The notes beneath the pieces were generated by a model. That model saw nothing but the letters and a program-made list of their open reading frames with translations, searched no databases and was not told where the DNA came from. From positions 1 to 64,000 of the forward strand of contig CAWBNG010000009.1 in NCBI GenBank assembly GCA_963790075.1: a DNA stretch of 64,000 nt, in the 5' to 3' direction. This DNA is from CAYOUV01 sp963790075 (lineage in GTDB: Bacteria; Chloroflexota; Anaerolineae; Anaerolineales; Villigracilaceae). A program made the translations under genes and the position numbers. This document shows positions 27,436-37,349 of this stretch, one piece after another (within the stretch, counting starts at the first letter, position 1; every line of letters starts with the position of its first letter).

Positions 27436-28914
27436 CTATACACCAAACCACTTGTGGTGTTCGCCAAATTTGATATTGTCCAGCACCACGTGCAGGAAGG
27501 TGCGGGTTACGATGATGGCGGTGAACAGGCTGACAACCACACCAAATCCAAGAGTCAGGGCGAAGCCCTTGACCAGACTGGCGCCGAACGCGCTTCCGAA
27601 CCAAAACAGGATGACACAAGTAATCAAGGTCGAGAAGTTTGAGTCGCGAATGGAAGGCCAGGCACGCGCCCAGCCCAGGTCGATGGCCATGCGCAAATTC
27701 TTTCCAGCACGCAGCTCCTCCTTCAAACGTTCGAAGATCAGCACGTTCGCATCCACGGCCATGCCAATGCTCAAGATAAAACCGGCGATACCGGGCAGGG
27801 TCAGCACGACCGGGACCAACTTGAACACTGCCAGGCTCAGCAAGGCATAGACGACCAGGGCCAGGTCAGCCAGAACACCGGGCAGACGGTAGTACAGCGC
27901 CATGAACAGGATCACCACGCCCAGACCGATCGCGCCGGCCAGGATGCTCTTGCGAACCGATTCTTCGCCAAGGGTTGGGCCGACGGTCCGGCTCTCTACC
28001 ACCTTAAGCGGAATGGGGAGCGAGCCGTAACGCAGCTGGATGGCCAGTTCGTTGGCGGTTTGCTGGGTGAAGCTGCCCTGGATGACTCCCTGCCCGCCGC
28101 TGATCTGGCTGTTGATACTTGGGGCAGAGATGACGCGTTTATCCAGCACGATACCCAGGATTTGTCCTACGTGGCTGCCGGTGTATTGGGAAAACATGTC
28201 GGCAGCATCGGTTTTGAGCGTGAAGGAAATTTCATACTGCCCTACTTGGCTTAATTGAACGCTAACCGCAGACAGGGAAGTTCCGGTCATGACGGTGTGA
28301 TAAACAGTCTCATCCGGGGCAGGAGTCCCGCCGGCTGCAGGGGTGGGGGAAGCACCGGCTTCGGGCGTTGCGGTGACTGTCGGGGCTGCGGTGGGGGCTT
28401 CGGTTGGTGTTGGGGCCGTTGATGTGCCAGCGGCTTGACCTCCGAGCTGTTGGGTGTAATCGGTCTTAATGATCGTGCCCTCGGGAATACGGTTCGTCCC
28501 CATATCCACAAATTCGAGCAGACCGGTCTTTTGCAGCGAGGCGACTACTTCTTCCGGATTGCTGATACCGGGGAATTCGGCCACGATACGACGGTCACCG
28601 GCGGTCTGCATGACCACTTCGCTGACACCCAGGGCGTTGGAGCGGTTCTCCAGGATCTGGCGTGCGACCTTGAGATCCTCGGGGTTGACAGTCACGTTGG
28701 CGGGCACATCGGCTTCCATCAATACCTGCAGGCCACCGCGCAGGTCGAGACCCAGGCGGGTTTCGGTATTGCGAAAGACCAGCACCTTATCATTGAAGGG
28801 ATTCTTGATGTTGATCGTTTGGCTTAAATCGACCCACAGGGCCAGCCCAAAGAGGATGACGATGACAATTAACCAATTGTTTTGGCGACGATTTATTACT
28901 CTTCTCCAGTCCAC
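27436..28914 (-). CDS. secD: SecD, protein export membrane protein, with a Thr/Pro/Ala-rich insert
   Basis: 492 residues, GTG start. RLGLDLRGGLQVLMEAD is the N-terminal signature. The later membrane core includes GFILSIGMAVDANVLIFERL. Between about residues 158 and 200, inside the extracytoplasmic domain, there is a low-complexity Thr/Pro/Ala/Glu insert not expected in SecD from other phyla. No Shine-Dalgarno precedes the GTG, which directly follows the T-run of the upstream gene's terminator. The C-terminal tail is EHHKWFGV. Confidence 0.95.
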   Translation of the reverse strand: MDWRRVINRRQNNWLIVIVILFGLALWVDLSQTINIKNPFNDKVLVFRNTETRLGLDLRGGLQVLMEADVPANVTVNPEDLKVARQILENRSNALGVSEVVMQTAGDRRIVAEFPGISNPEEVVASLQKTGLLEFVDMGTNRIPEGTIIKTDYTQQLGGQAAGTSTAPTPTEAPTAAPTVTATPEAGASPTPAAGGTPAPDETVYHTVMTGTSLSAVSVQLSQVGQYEISFTLKTDAADMFSQYTGSHVGQILGIVLDKRVISAPSINSQISGGQGVIQGSFTQQTANELAIQLRYGSLPIPLKVVESRTVGPTLGEESVRKSILAGAIGLGVVILFMALYYRLPGVLADLALVVYALLSLAVFKLVPVVLTLPGIAGFILSIGMAVDANVLIFERLKEELRAGKNLRMAIDLGWARAWPSIRDSNFSTLITCVILFWFGSAFGASLVKGFALTLGFGVVVSLFTAIIVTRTFLHVVLDNIKFGEHHKWFGV

Positions 28915-28938
28915 AAAAATGCCAGCCTTTGGCTGGCG
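28915..28938 (-). terminator. Terminator of the prenyl synthase gene
   Basis: Minus-strand stem GCCAGCC / GGCTGGC followed by ATTTTTG, ending at the secD start codon. Confidence 0.75.
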
Positions 28939-28983
28939 CGCTCGTCATTATACCGCGTTTAAAAGTACATGTGTAGGGGTTGT

Positions 28984-29992
28984 TTATCCTTCACGTTTTA
29001 GGAGGCGATTTGCCAGGTCACTCAGGGCCTCCCCGGCTTCGCCTTGGGGATCAGCCAGTCGCAGGGATTGAAGGGCCATGTCGGTCATCTGGTCGGCGGC
29101 TTGTTGCGTGTAATCACGTGCGCCTTCGCGTGCCAATTGTTCTGCTAAAGCGGGAACTTCAGCAGGGGTGAGCGGACCTCCCAGCCAGCGCTGGGCGAAC
29201 GGGCCGTTTTTACTCAATCCAAACAAGACGGGTAAAGATTTCTTGCCCTCGAGCAGGTCACTGGCCGTCGATTTGCCGGTTGTGGTCTCATCGCCCCAAA
29301 TCCCCAGGATGTCGTCCTGCACCTGGAAGGCCAGCCCGAGATAATGTCCAAAGTCCCGGTAGGCTGTAATAGCGGCTTCATCGGCCTTACCCAGGATGGC
29401 GCCAATCTGGCAGCATGCGGCCAACAGCGCAGCGGTTTTACCGGCTATCATCGGCCAGTAGTCATCGATCGACAAGTTATTCCTTGATTCGTAGGACATG
29501 TCGAGGTACTGGCCGCGAGTCAGGTCGAGGCAGGTCTCGTGCAGGATTTGTGCGAACTCGGACCACGCTTTCGGCCGGATAGTCTTTCGACAGGTCGGTC
29601 AGGGCCAGGTTGGACAACACAAACAGCGCATCCCCGACGTTTATCGCTAGCGGCGCGCCCCACTTGACCCAGGTGGTTGGGCGCCCGTGGCGTTTCTTGG
29701 AGTTGTCCTGGATATCGTCGTGGACCAGGGAGAAGTTATGCACCAGCTCAACGGCTGCAGCCGCTGGTAAGGCAGGCTGCCAGTCGGTCCCGCCGGCTGC
29801 GGTAGTTAGCAGAGTCAGCAGCGGGCGGACCCGTTTACCAGTCACTTCCGGACCGGCACCCTCGCCGCTCCAGCCCATGTGGTAGGTCAGCATGCCGTGG
29901 AAAGGTTCCAGGCGTGGCTGATCGAGGCGGGCGATTTGGCGCTGCAGCTCAGTCTCAATAACGGGTAAGAGCGATTCGAGCAGTTCTGTCAT
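28984..29992 (-). CDS. Polyprenyl (geranylgeranyl/farnesyl-type) diphosphate synthase, one frameshift as sequenced
   Basis: The first aspartate-rich motif is in LVHDDIQDN and the second in FQVQDDILGIWGD. KRVRPLL lies near the N-terminus. The two frames join as DYPAEAWSEFAQILHETCLD if one T of the run at 29569-29571 (+ strand) is removed, giving about 335 residues, the normal length. The enzyme condenses IPP with allylic diphosphates to make isoprenoid chains. The IPP isomerase gene lies directly upstream on the same strand (33-base gap), so the two form an isoprenoid operon. The frameshift is probably a sequencing error. Confidence 0.88.
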
Positions 29993-30025
29993 GGGAGTTT
30001 GATTTTAACAGGAATTTCCACATTT

Positions 30026-31051
30026 TTAGGGAACGATTTTTTCTCCAAGCGCCTGTAAATTCTTAGCGCCCGCCACAAACATGGTTACTTCGATCTGCCG
30101 CTTGGTCAGCCTCATCAGTTCCACGGCTTTTTCGGTTGAAATCGCGGCAGCTTTCAGGAATTTCCCGGCCATGCCGCCGAGTGTTGCGCCGAGGGCCAGG
30201 CATTTGGCGATGTCCAGCCCGTCCTTCAAGCCGCCGCTGGCAAAGACCGGCAACTCCGGCGCTGCCTGCCTGACGTTTGAAATCGAATCGGCGGTGGGAT
30301 TGCCCCAGCCGATAAAGGTCGCTGCCAGACGGCGGGTGAACTCGTCCGGTGCGCGATACATCTCGACCTGCGACCAGGAGGTCCCACCTGCGCCGGCTAC
30401 GTCGATCGCGGAAACCCCGCATTCGGCCAGTAGCTTGGCAGTTCTTTGCGAAATTCCCCAACCGACTTCCTTGGCAATCACCGGCACATCGAGTTTCTTG
30501 CAGATTTCTTCAATCTTCTTGGCCAGGCCGGAGAAGTTTGTATCACCGGCGTCCTGTACGGCCTCCTGCAGGGGATTTAGATGTAGGATCAGCGCATCGG
30601 CAGAGAGCATGTCCACCACGCGGCGGCATTGGTCCAGGCCGTAACCGTAATTGAGCTGCACCGCGCCCAGGTTGGCAAACAGCAGGATATGCGGCGCAAC
30701 ACTGCGCGTGACGGCAAAGGTCGGGATTTGTTCTGGGTGTTCGAGTGCGGCGCGTTGGCTGCCAACCCCCATCGCCACACCGACTTCCTGGGCGGCTTCT
30801 GCCAGACGCTGGTTGATCTGGCCGGCTTCCTCCGTCCCGCCGGTCATGGAACTTATCAGGATCGGAGCCGCCAATTTCTTGCCGAACAGGCTCAGGCTGA
30901 TGTCGATCCCCTCCAGGTCCAACTCGGGCAAGGCCTCGTGGACGAAGTGATATTTCTCGAGGCCGGTCGTCAAGGCTGAACGGACATCCTTTTCCAAATT
31001 GATTTTGATGTGATCGTCTTTTCGTTGGGTAATCGGCGCAACTTTTGGCAT
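30026..31051 (-). CDS. fni: Type 2 isopentenyl-diphosphate delta-isomerase (FMN-dependent)
   Basis: 341 residues. The N-terminal RKDDHIKINLE is the family signature. SSMTGGTEEAGQIN, MGVGSQRAALEHP, LHLNPLQEAVQ, AKEVGWGIS and VAGAGGTSW are the conserved FMN and substrate blocks. It interconverts IPP and DMAPP, supplying the prenyl synthase encoded just downstream. Divergent from acpP. Confidence 0.95.
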   Translation of the reverse strand: MPKVAPITQRKDDHIKINLEKDVRSALTTGLEKYHFVHEALPELDLEGIDISLSLFGKKLAAPILISSMTGGTEEAGQINQRLAEAAQEVGVAMGVGSQRAALEHPEQIPTFAVTRSVAPHILLFANLGAVQLNYGYGLDQCRRVVDMLSADALILHLNPLQEAVQDAGDTNFSGLAKKIEEICKKLDVPVIAKEVGWGISQRTAKLLAECGVSAIDVAGAGGTSWSQVEMYRAPDEFTRRLAATFIGWGNPTADSISNVRQAAPELPVFASGGLKDGLDIAKCLALGATLGGMAGKFLKAAAISTEKAVELMRLTKRQIEVTMFVAGAKNLQALGEKIVP

Positions 31052-31107
31052 GGTGATGTGTTCCTGTCTTTGAGTTCCCCAATGGGAATTAATTCATTTA
31101 GACTGGC

Positions 31108-31135
31108 TTGACACGTTTCCGAGAAGGATTACAAT
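31108..31135 (+). promoter_or_regulatory. Promoter of acpP
   Basis: Perfect TTGACA (31108-31113), 16-bp spacer, TACAAT (31130-31135). Confidence 0.7.
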
Positions 31136-31180
31136 AGGCCAGACTGAAAATTGATGGAAATTAACTCAGGAGGATTATTT

Positions 31181-31414
31181 ATGGCTGACACATTTGGTGA
31201 GGTCAAGGCGATTATCGTAGATTTGCTCGGGGTGGATGAGGCGAAGGTAAAGCCCGAAGCGCATTTCCGCGAAGACCTGGAAGCCGATTCGCTCGATCTG
31301 GTCGAACTGATTATGGCCTTCGAGGATAAGTTCGGTACTGAGATTTCCGATGAGGATGCTCAGAATATTACCACCGTCGGTGAAGCCGTCAAATATATCG
31401 ACGGACACAAATAG
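31181..31414 (+). CDS. acpP: Acyl carrier protein
   Basis: 77 residues from the ATG at 31181, preceded by AGGAGG; an upstream in-frame ATG lacks a ribosome site. The phosphopantetheine serine lies in EDLEADSLDLVEL. Acidic throughout and of standard ACP length. No fatty-acid synthesis genes adjoin it. Confidence 0.96.
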   Translation: MADTFGEVKAIIVDLLGVDEAKVKPEAHFREDLEADSLDLVELIMAFEDKFGTEISDEDAQNITTVGEAVKYIDGHK

Positions 31415-31431
31415 GCAATTAAGATTATAAC

Positions 31432-31462
31432 CACAAAGACGCCCAGAACGGGCGTCTTTGTG
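31432..31462. terminator. Bidirectional terminator between acpP and sucD
   Basis: Perfect 13-bp stem CACAAAGACGCCC with loop AGAAC, between convergent genes. Confidence 0.8.
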
Positions 31463-31515
31463 CATTTAATTAGAGCAATGGAATGCCGAGGCATGCTGTG
31501 TATTGCCCTCAAACA

Positions 31516-32379
31516 TTAGTTTAGCAAGGACGGGATTTCTTCCGGATGCTTGGCAACTTTGACGCCAGCCGCCTCCAGTGCCTTGACTTTGTCAGCCGCA
31601 GTTCCGGCTCCGCCTTCGATGATCGCGCCCGCATGTCCCATGCGTTTGCCGGGAGGGGCGGTCTGACCGGCAATGAACGAGACCACCGGTTTGGTCATCT
31701 TGCTGGCGATGAATTCGGCCGCTTTTTCTTCGTCCGTGCCGCCGATTTCTCCAATTAGCACCACCTTGTCGGTTTGCGGGTCATCTTCGAACATGGCCAG
31801 GACGTCTATAAAGTTGGTGCCGTTGACCGGATCACCACCGATGCCTACGCAGGTGGAGGCGCCCATACCTACCTGCTCGAGCGCGTAAAGCACTTCGTAG
31901 GTGAGTGTACCCGACCGTGAGACCACGCCTACATTGCCTTTGATCGCGATATCTCCGGGGATGATACCGACTTTGGACTGGCCAGGGGTCAGCAGGCCGG
32001 GACAATTCGGACCGATCAGGCGAACCTTTTTCTGGTCCAGGTAGTTGCGCACGCGCATCATATCCTGAACCGGGACGCCTTCCGTAATGCAGACGATCAA
32101 CGGGATGCCGGCATCGGCCGCTTCGAACATCGCGTCCGGGGCGAAGCGCGCCGGGACGAAGATGACCGAAGCGTTGGCGCCGGTTGCATCGGCCGCCATC
32201 TTGACCGAGTCAAAGACCGGAATTTTGCCGTCCAGGACCCATTCGCCGCCCTTGCCGGGGGTGATGCCGGCGACGACGTTTGTCCCATATTCCACCATCT
32301 GGGTTGTGTGGAAGAGCCCTTCTTTGCCTGTGATGCCCTGCACCAGCAGGCGTGTATTTTTGTCAATCAGAATACTCAT
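31516..32379 (-). CDS. sucD: Succinyl-CoA synthetase alpha subunit
   Basis: 287 residues. LVQGITGKEGLFHT at the N-terminus binds CoA, RLIGPNCPGLLTPGQ is the middle signature, and the phosphohistidine is in MGHAGAII. The enzyme makes ATP/GTP from succinyl-CoA in the TCA cycle. It starts 2 bases after the sucC stop (translationally coupled). Confidence 0.97.
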   Translation of the reverse strand: MSILIDKNTRLLVQGITGKEGLFHTTQMVEYGTNVVAGITPGKGGEWVLDGKIPVFDSVKMAADATGANASVIFVPARFAPDAMFEAADAGIPLIVCITEGVPVQDMMRVRNYLDQKKVRLIGPNCPGLLTPGQSKVGIIPGDIAIKGNVGVVSRSGTLTYEVLYALEQVGMGASTCVGIGGDPVNGTNFIDVLAMFEDDPQTDKVVLIGEIGGTDEEKAAEFIASKMTKPVVSFIAGQTAPPGKRMGHAGAIIEGGAGTAADKVKALEAAGVKVAKHPEEIPSLLN

Positions 32380-32381
32380 GC

Positions 32382-33518
32382 TCAGGCTCCTTTGGAAGCG
32401 GCGACGGATTTCTTGGCAGCATCGGCCAGGGTTTCAGCGGTGATCATCTTGGCATCCGCCAGCAGCTGCCGTCCTTCTTCGGCATTTGTACCGACCAGAC
32501 GGACGACCATCGGCACCTTGGGCTTGACTTCGTCCATGGCAGCCAGCACGCCGCGCGCTACCTCGTCACAGCGGGTGATGCCGCCGAAGATATTGAACAG
32601 CACAGCCTTGACGTTTGAATCTGACAGAATGATGCGCAGCGCAGCGGCAACCTTGTCTGCACCGGCACCTCCGCCGATATCCAGGAAGTTGGCCGGTTCA
32701 CCGCCGAATAGTTTGATCACGTCCATGCTGGTCATTGCCAGACCGGCGCCATTGACCATGCAGCCAATCGTGCCGTCCAGCTTGATGTAGGACAGGCCGT
32801 ACTTGCGCGCTTCGGTCTCGGCCGGGGCTTCGGTATCCAGATCGCGCATTTCGGCTAGATCGGAATGGCGGAAGAGGGCATTATCGTCGATCAGCATTTT
32901 TCCGTCCACGGCCAGTAAACGCTTGTCTTTGGTGATGACCAAAGGATTGATCTCAGCCAGGGTGGCATCGCTTTCCACATAGGCCTGCCACAAGCCGTTG
33001 GCAATTTTACCGAACTCGCGCCAGTAATCGCGCGGCAGGTCGATAAAAGCAGCAATATCGCGAGCCTGGTAATCCCGCAGGCCAAGCAGGGGGTCGATGT
33101 GGATCTTGATGATTTTTTCAGGAGTTTCCCTGGCGACTTCTTCGATTTCCACGCCGCCAGCGGCCGAAGCCATAAAAACCGGTTTCCTGGCTGCCCGGTC
33201 GTTGGTGATACCGAGATAAATTTCCTTATCGATGTTCGCGGCCTCATCTACCAATACTTTTCGAACTGGCAGGCCTTTGATTTCCATGCCCAGGATAGCG
33301 GTTGCGACTTCTTCGGCTTCCTCTGAATCCCTGGCCAGGCGGATACCGCCGGCTTTACCGCGGCCGCCGACCAATACCTGGGATTTAATCACAACGCGGC
33401 CACCTAATTCGTCGGCGATAGCTCTGGCTTCGCCTGCGGTAGCCGCGACTCGTCCCTTGGGAATGGGGACGCCGTATTTTTCGAAGATTTTTTTGGATTG
33501 ATATTCGTGAAGTTTCAT
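32382..33518 (-). CDS. sucC: Succinyl-CoA synthetase beta subunit (ADP/GDP-forming)
   Basis: 378 residues. KLHEYQSKKIFEKYGVPIP is the ATP-grasp N-terminus. VLVGGRGKAGGIRLA and LFNIFGGITRCDEVA are conserved nucleotide and interface blocks. First gene of sucCD. Confidence 0.97.
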   Translation of the reverse strand: MKLHEYQSKKIFEKYGVPIPKGRVAATAGEARAIADELGGRVVIKSQVLVGGRGKAGGIRLARDSEEAEEVATAILGMEIKGLPVRKVLVDEAANIDKEIYLGITNDRAARKPVFMASAAGGVEIEEVARETPEKIIKIHIDPLLGLRDYQARDIAAFIDLPRDYWREFGKIANGLWQAYVESDATLAEINPLVITKDKRLLAVDGKMLIDDNALFRHSDLAEMRDLDTEAPAETEARKYGLSYIKLDGTIGCMVNGAGLAMTSMDVIKLFGGEPANFLDIGGGAGADKVAAALRIILSDSNVKAVLFNIFGGITRCDEVARGVLAAMDEVKPKVPMVVRLVGTNAEEGRQLLADAKMITAETLADAAKKSVAASKGA

Positions 33519-33584
33519 GCAGTCTCCCTAGAGATTGGACATGCTGTCCGGGATAAAAGCAGGACGATTATACCACTGGTGTAA

Positions 33585-33613
33585 AAACGCCTTCCGCTAT
33601 GCGGAAGGCGTTT
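33585..33613 (-). terminator. Terminator of the Agl23-NHL gene
   Basis: Perfect 13-bp stem (AACGCCTTCCGC arm), loop TAT, T-run on the minus strand, 28 bases past the stop. Confidence 0.85.
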
Positions 33614-33640
33614 GTTAGAGGTAAGGGAAAATTTGTCACA

Positions 33641-36600
33641 TTAGGGTAGCGTAAAGCGCATCACGCGATTATTTCCGGAGTCCGTAACCCAGACGCGTCC
33701 CTGGGTGTCAACCGCAATACCGGAAGGCAGGTTGAAGTTGTTATCGCCCAGTCCGTACTCGCCCCAGGTGCGTACAAACTCTCCGTCCGTGGTAAATTCC
33801 AGGATGCGGTATCCGTCCGGATCGGTCACGAACAGGTGGCCCTGGTTGTCGACGGCGATAAACGGCTTATTGTCCAGAGATTGCCCGTACCAGCCGCTTA
33901 CGTCCCATTGTTTGAGCGGCTGGAAGGTTGTTCCGTCAGCGCTGGGTGCAAAGGATTGGATCCGCTGGTTCCAGGTGTCGGCAACATAGACGATCCCATT
34001 CGCATCCACTGCGATACCGACCGGTTCATCGAATTGACCCGGGTCAAGGCCAGCTTCACCAAACTGTGTGAGGTAATTGCCGTTGCTATCGAAGACCACC
34101 ACGCGCTTATTGCCCGTGTCAGTCATGTAAACATGGCCCTGCTTATCGATCGCAATCCCACGTGGTCCCCAGAAGGATTCGGGATCTTCTGCCAGTCCGT
34201 AGTGCCCCCAGGCTTTGAGCAATTTCCCGTCCGGTGAATATTTTTCGATGCGGTAATTCCACGTGTCTGCCACAAAGACTGAGCCATCCGGCCCGACAGC
34301 CACTCCCCAGGGTTCGTTGTTCGGCCCCTCAGGTGCCTGGTTGTTCAAATTGGAAGCCTCCGTACTCCAGGCGTTTAAGAAGGTTCCGTCAGGGGCAAAT
34401 TGCTGGATGCGATTGTTGCGCGAATCAGCCACATAGATCGAGCCATCCGGCGCAACCGCGACCCCACGCGGGGCGTTGAATTGTTCATTCGCCTGTCCAC
34501 CGATGCCGAAGATTATATCAGCGCTCAGATCGATTTTCTTGCCCTGGTAGGGATCCGCTGCTGCGGCCTGGGCGGAGGGACTGACGCCGTAATCCCAGGT
34601 TTGGGCGGCCACATCCTTGCGAATGTACATGCGCATGCGATCAGACGGTTCCCAGGTGGTCAGGGTCATGTCCTGGTGGCCGGTAGCCTGGGCGTATTCG
34701 GTGTAATCACGGTTGAGCCAGATCTGGACGATCCCCGCCCTGATTTTTGGGTTGGTAAAGGCCGAACACAGGCGCGAGAAATCCTTATCCTTGAAGAGTT
34801 TGAAGAAGCTGAGGAGGCCACTGCAGGAGTAGTTGTCCTGGAAGGGTGTGCTGGGATCATGCGGCGTGACCAAGGAGAAGTAATCCTGGTTGGGCCACCA
34901 CATGCGGATGTAATTGAACTCGTAATAGTCATCTCGGACAACCGGTTCTATTTTGCTGAAGTTTTTCTGGTCGACGACGATCACCGGCGCATCGCGCAGC
35001 GAGATGGTGGGGGCATCGAACGAGCGTTGGTTGGTGAAATCACGCAGATACCAAACGAAAGGCCAGGAAACGCCGGTGTCGGGGGAACTGGCATCGTAGG
35101 CGATCAGCATATCCATGCCGCCGGTTTGGCGCCGGGATATTTCCGTCGCTTGCGAAATGATGTCTTTAACCCCGGTTGCGGCGTGCGCATAAACCAGGTA
35201 CTCGGTGGCATCGTTGTAGTCGATGTATGCGGCGCGGAAGGCTGATCGACCGGTTAAAACTGCCAGCAGGAAAAAGAACGCCAGGGTCAATGTGCGCAGG
35301 ATGTCTTTCCCGGTCCAATCACGGATAAAGTAAATCAATCCGCCCGCACTGGCTAATGCAACCATGGCCGGCAGCAGGAACTCCGTAGTTGCCTGCAGGT
35401 GCATCAGGTCTTTTCCGCCAAAAGGTGGGACGGGTCCGACCCAGGCCAGCATGCCGGCTGTGACGCTGCTCATGAAGACCACGATGATCGCAATCAGCAG
35501 AACCGGTTTGCGTTGGTGTAGCATATGCCAATCCGTGCCTTCGATGATGGCTCCCAGCGCCCAGCCGGTGAGCAGGATCATCGGCCAGGTGATGTGATAG
35601 GTCAGCCAGGGCATACGTTCGCCAGCGTAGCTGTAGGCCAGAATGCTGGTCACAACCCAGACAACCAGCAGGCTGAATGTAGCGGGGAAATTCAGCGTGA
35701 CCGGGTCGACCTGATCGGTTTCGGAGGCAGGTTCCGGTTCCGGCTTGGACCGAAGCGGAGCGCTTCCCTCGTCTTTCGTGGTTTCTAATTCTGATGCGCC
35801 TCTTCCGTAGGAATTTATTTTCTTGATTCCCAGGTATAGTGCCAGGAGGCTGCCCAGGAAGGGCAGAAATTCATAAATCGGTATCTGGATCAAAAGGTAG
35901 TAATACCAGGGTTGGCTCCCGCGCTGGACGCCCTGTTGCACCAGCCAATAACCGAGTGAGCCGATCAGGCCGGTGAAGAATCCGACGCTGTTGGTGAAAA
36001 ATGTGGTGTAGAGAACTGTGAAGATGCCCCAGAATAACAGGGCTGCCTTCCACCAGAATTTCGAATCCCACAGCTGCCCAATCGCGATGGAGATCAAAAA
36101 GAACGGGACGATAAAAACGCCCAAATGCCAGATATCTGTCGTTGTCAGGGCTGAGATCTCGGGCGCGGTGGTTGGGATGGTCCACTTCATCCAGCGCACA
36201 CCGAAGGGTGCCAGCATCGGCATGACCAGTGTGGAGACCAGAACCAATAGTCCGAATGACCGATCGCTGCGGATGCGACTCCAGCCGTACCCGCGAATCA
36301 AGAAGAAAGCAGCGACTGCCAGAACCAGCAGGCCGATGATCAGTAGAACTGTGCCGGCTGATACTGGCGTGTTGGTGGGTGCAAACGGGGAAGTGCCCAG
36401 GCTGGGATTGGCTGGCATCGCGGTTTCCGAGCCGGTCAGGGTTCCCATTTTACCTGCACGGATACCAATCACTGCACCCAACCCTGCCAGGAGCGTTCCA
36501 AGCGCCAGGGTGATCAAGAATCCCCAGTAATCTTTGTTCTCCCTGGCTGTACCGTTCCATGCTTTGCGTGTGACTTGAGCGATGAAGTAAATACCCAGGA

Positions 36601-37198
36601 AGAGCAGGATTTGCGCGGCATAGATAAAGGCGGTTTCTTTGGCTGTGAAATGGATGACCAATGCCAGCGTGACCATGTATAGATAACGCTTATGTCCGCT
36701 CTCTAAATATCTGAGCACCGCATACAACAACAGGATGCCCGAAAAACCCGCGTAGGCTTCGTTGCGGACGTAGCGCCCATAGAACAGCATGTAAGGCGAG
36801 ATGACCATCAGGATCCCGGCGATCAGTGCGCCGGTTTTGCCCAAATAGCGCCGCCAGTACCAGACCATCCAGATGGTGGCGAGGTTGAACAAAACAGCGG
36901 GGATGCGGGCGGTAAAGTCACTGACCCCAAACAAGAAGTAAGACAGCGCCAGCAGGTGGAACTGTAGCGGTCCGTGCATCATTGGGGTGTGTTGATAACC
37001 AGAGCCCTTGTAGAGCAGCCACGAGAAATAGGTGTGCAGGCTCTCGTCGTGGCTCATCACGCGTACGCCCAGGTCGTAAAAACGAGTGAGCAACGCCACC
37101 AGGATGATGGCACTGAAGATCAGGATTTCGTAAGTAATGGCAGGTAAGGTGGGGTGAATCGGATGTTCGATCCAGGAGCGTTTATTTTCAGTTTGCAT
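33641..37198 (-). CDS. Agl23-type membrane glycosyltransferase fused to NHL beta-propeller
   Basis: 1185 residues. The N-terminal half has about a dozen membrane segments and the GT39/Agl23 (TIGR03663-like) features: an acidic pair in VMSHDESLHTYFSWLLYKG, HTPMMHGPLQFH, and YMLFYGRYVRNEAY. The C-terminal 280 residues hold six NHL-type repeats such as PRGVAVAPDGSIYVADSRNN and PWGVAVGPDGSVFVADTWN, forming one propeller. A lipid-linked sugar transferase fused to an extracytoplasmic propeller suggests surface glycosylation with a binding platform (inference). SD is AAGG before the ATG. Confidence 0.85.
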   Translation of the reverse strand: MQTENKRSWIEHPIHPTLPAITYEILIFSAIILVALLTRFYDLGVRVMSHDESLHTYFSWLLYKGSGYQHTPMMHGPLQFHLLALSYFLFGVSDFTARIPAVLFNLATIWMVWYWRRYLGKTGALIAGILMVISPYMLFYGRYVRNEAYAGFSGILLLYAVLRYLESGHKRYLYMVTLALVIHFTAKETAFIYAAQILLFLGIYFIAQVTRKAWNGTARENKDYWGFLITLALGTLLAGLGAVIGIRAGKMGTLTGSETAMPANPSLGTSPFAPTNTPVSAGTVLLIIGLLVLAVAAFFLIRGYGWSRIRSDRSFGLLVLVSTLVMPMLAPFGVRWMKWTIPTTAPEISALTTTDIWHLGVFIVPFFLISIAIGQLWDSKFWWKAALLFWGIFTVLYTTFFTNSVGFFTGLIGSLGYWLVQQGVQRGSQPWYYYLLIQIPIYEFLPFLGSLLALYLGIKKINSYGRGASELETTKDEGSAPLRSKPEPEPASETDQVDPVTLNFPATFSLLVVWVVTSILAYSYAGERMPWLTYHITWPMILLTGWALGAIIEGTDWHMLHQRKPVLLIAIIVVFMSSVTAGMLAWVGPVPPFGGKDLMHLQATTEFLLPAMVALASAGGLIYFIRDWTGKDILRTLTLAFFFLLAVLTGRSAFRAAYIDYNDATEYLVYAHAATGVKDIISQATEISRRQTGGMDMLIAYDASSPDTGVSWPFVWYLRDFTNQRSFDAPTISLRDAPVIVVDQKNFSKIEPVVRDDYYEFNYIRMWWPNQDYFSLVTPHDPSTPFQDNYSCSGLLSFFKLFKDKDFSRLCSAFTNPKIRAGIVQIWLNRDYTEYAQATGHQDMTLTTWEPSDRMRMYIRKDVAAQTWDYGVSPSAQAAAADPYQGKKIDLSADIIFGIGGQANEQFNAPRGVAVAPDGSIYVADSRNNRIQQFAPDGTFLNAWSTEASNLNNQAPEGPNNEPWGVAVGPDGSVFVADTWNYRIEKYSPDGKLLKAWGHYGLAEDPESFWGPRGIAIDKQGHVYMTDTGNKRVVVFDSNGNYLTQFGEAGLDPGQFDEPVGIAVDANGIVYVADTWNQRIQSFAPSADGTTFQPLKQWDVSGWYGQSLDNKPFIAVDNQGHLFVTDPDGYRILEFTTDGEFVRTWGEYGLGDNNFNLPSGIAVDTQGRVWVTDSGNNRVMRFTLP

Positions 37199-37349
37199 AA
37201 CCTTGGTCGCTGATTAGGGATTTGAAAAGTGAGTAGACTATACTGCAATCCAGCGGTTCTGACAAGTTTAAGAAGTTAATATTGGCCAGGTCTCCAAGGA
37301 GTAAAATTGCGCGTAGCCATTATATGCCACAATTACTACATTACATTTA

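Noticed and set aside
28914..28938. Leaderless promoter for secD
   Set aside because: The GTG directly follows a terminator T-run, but no -10/-35 pair at the right distance was found.
34400..35245. 281-codon plus-strand frame
   Set aside because: Antisense to the Agl23-NHL gene; no ribosome site or family motif.
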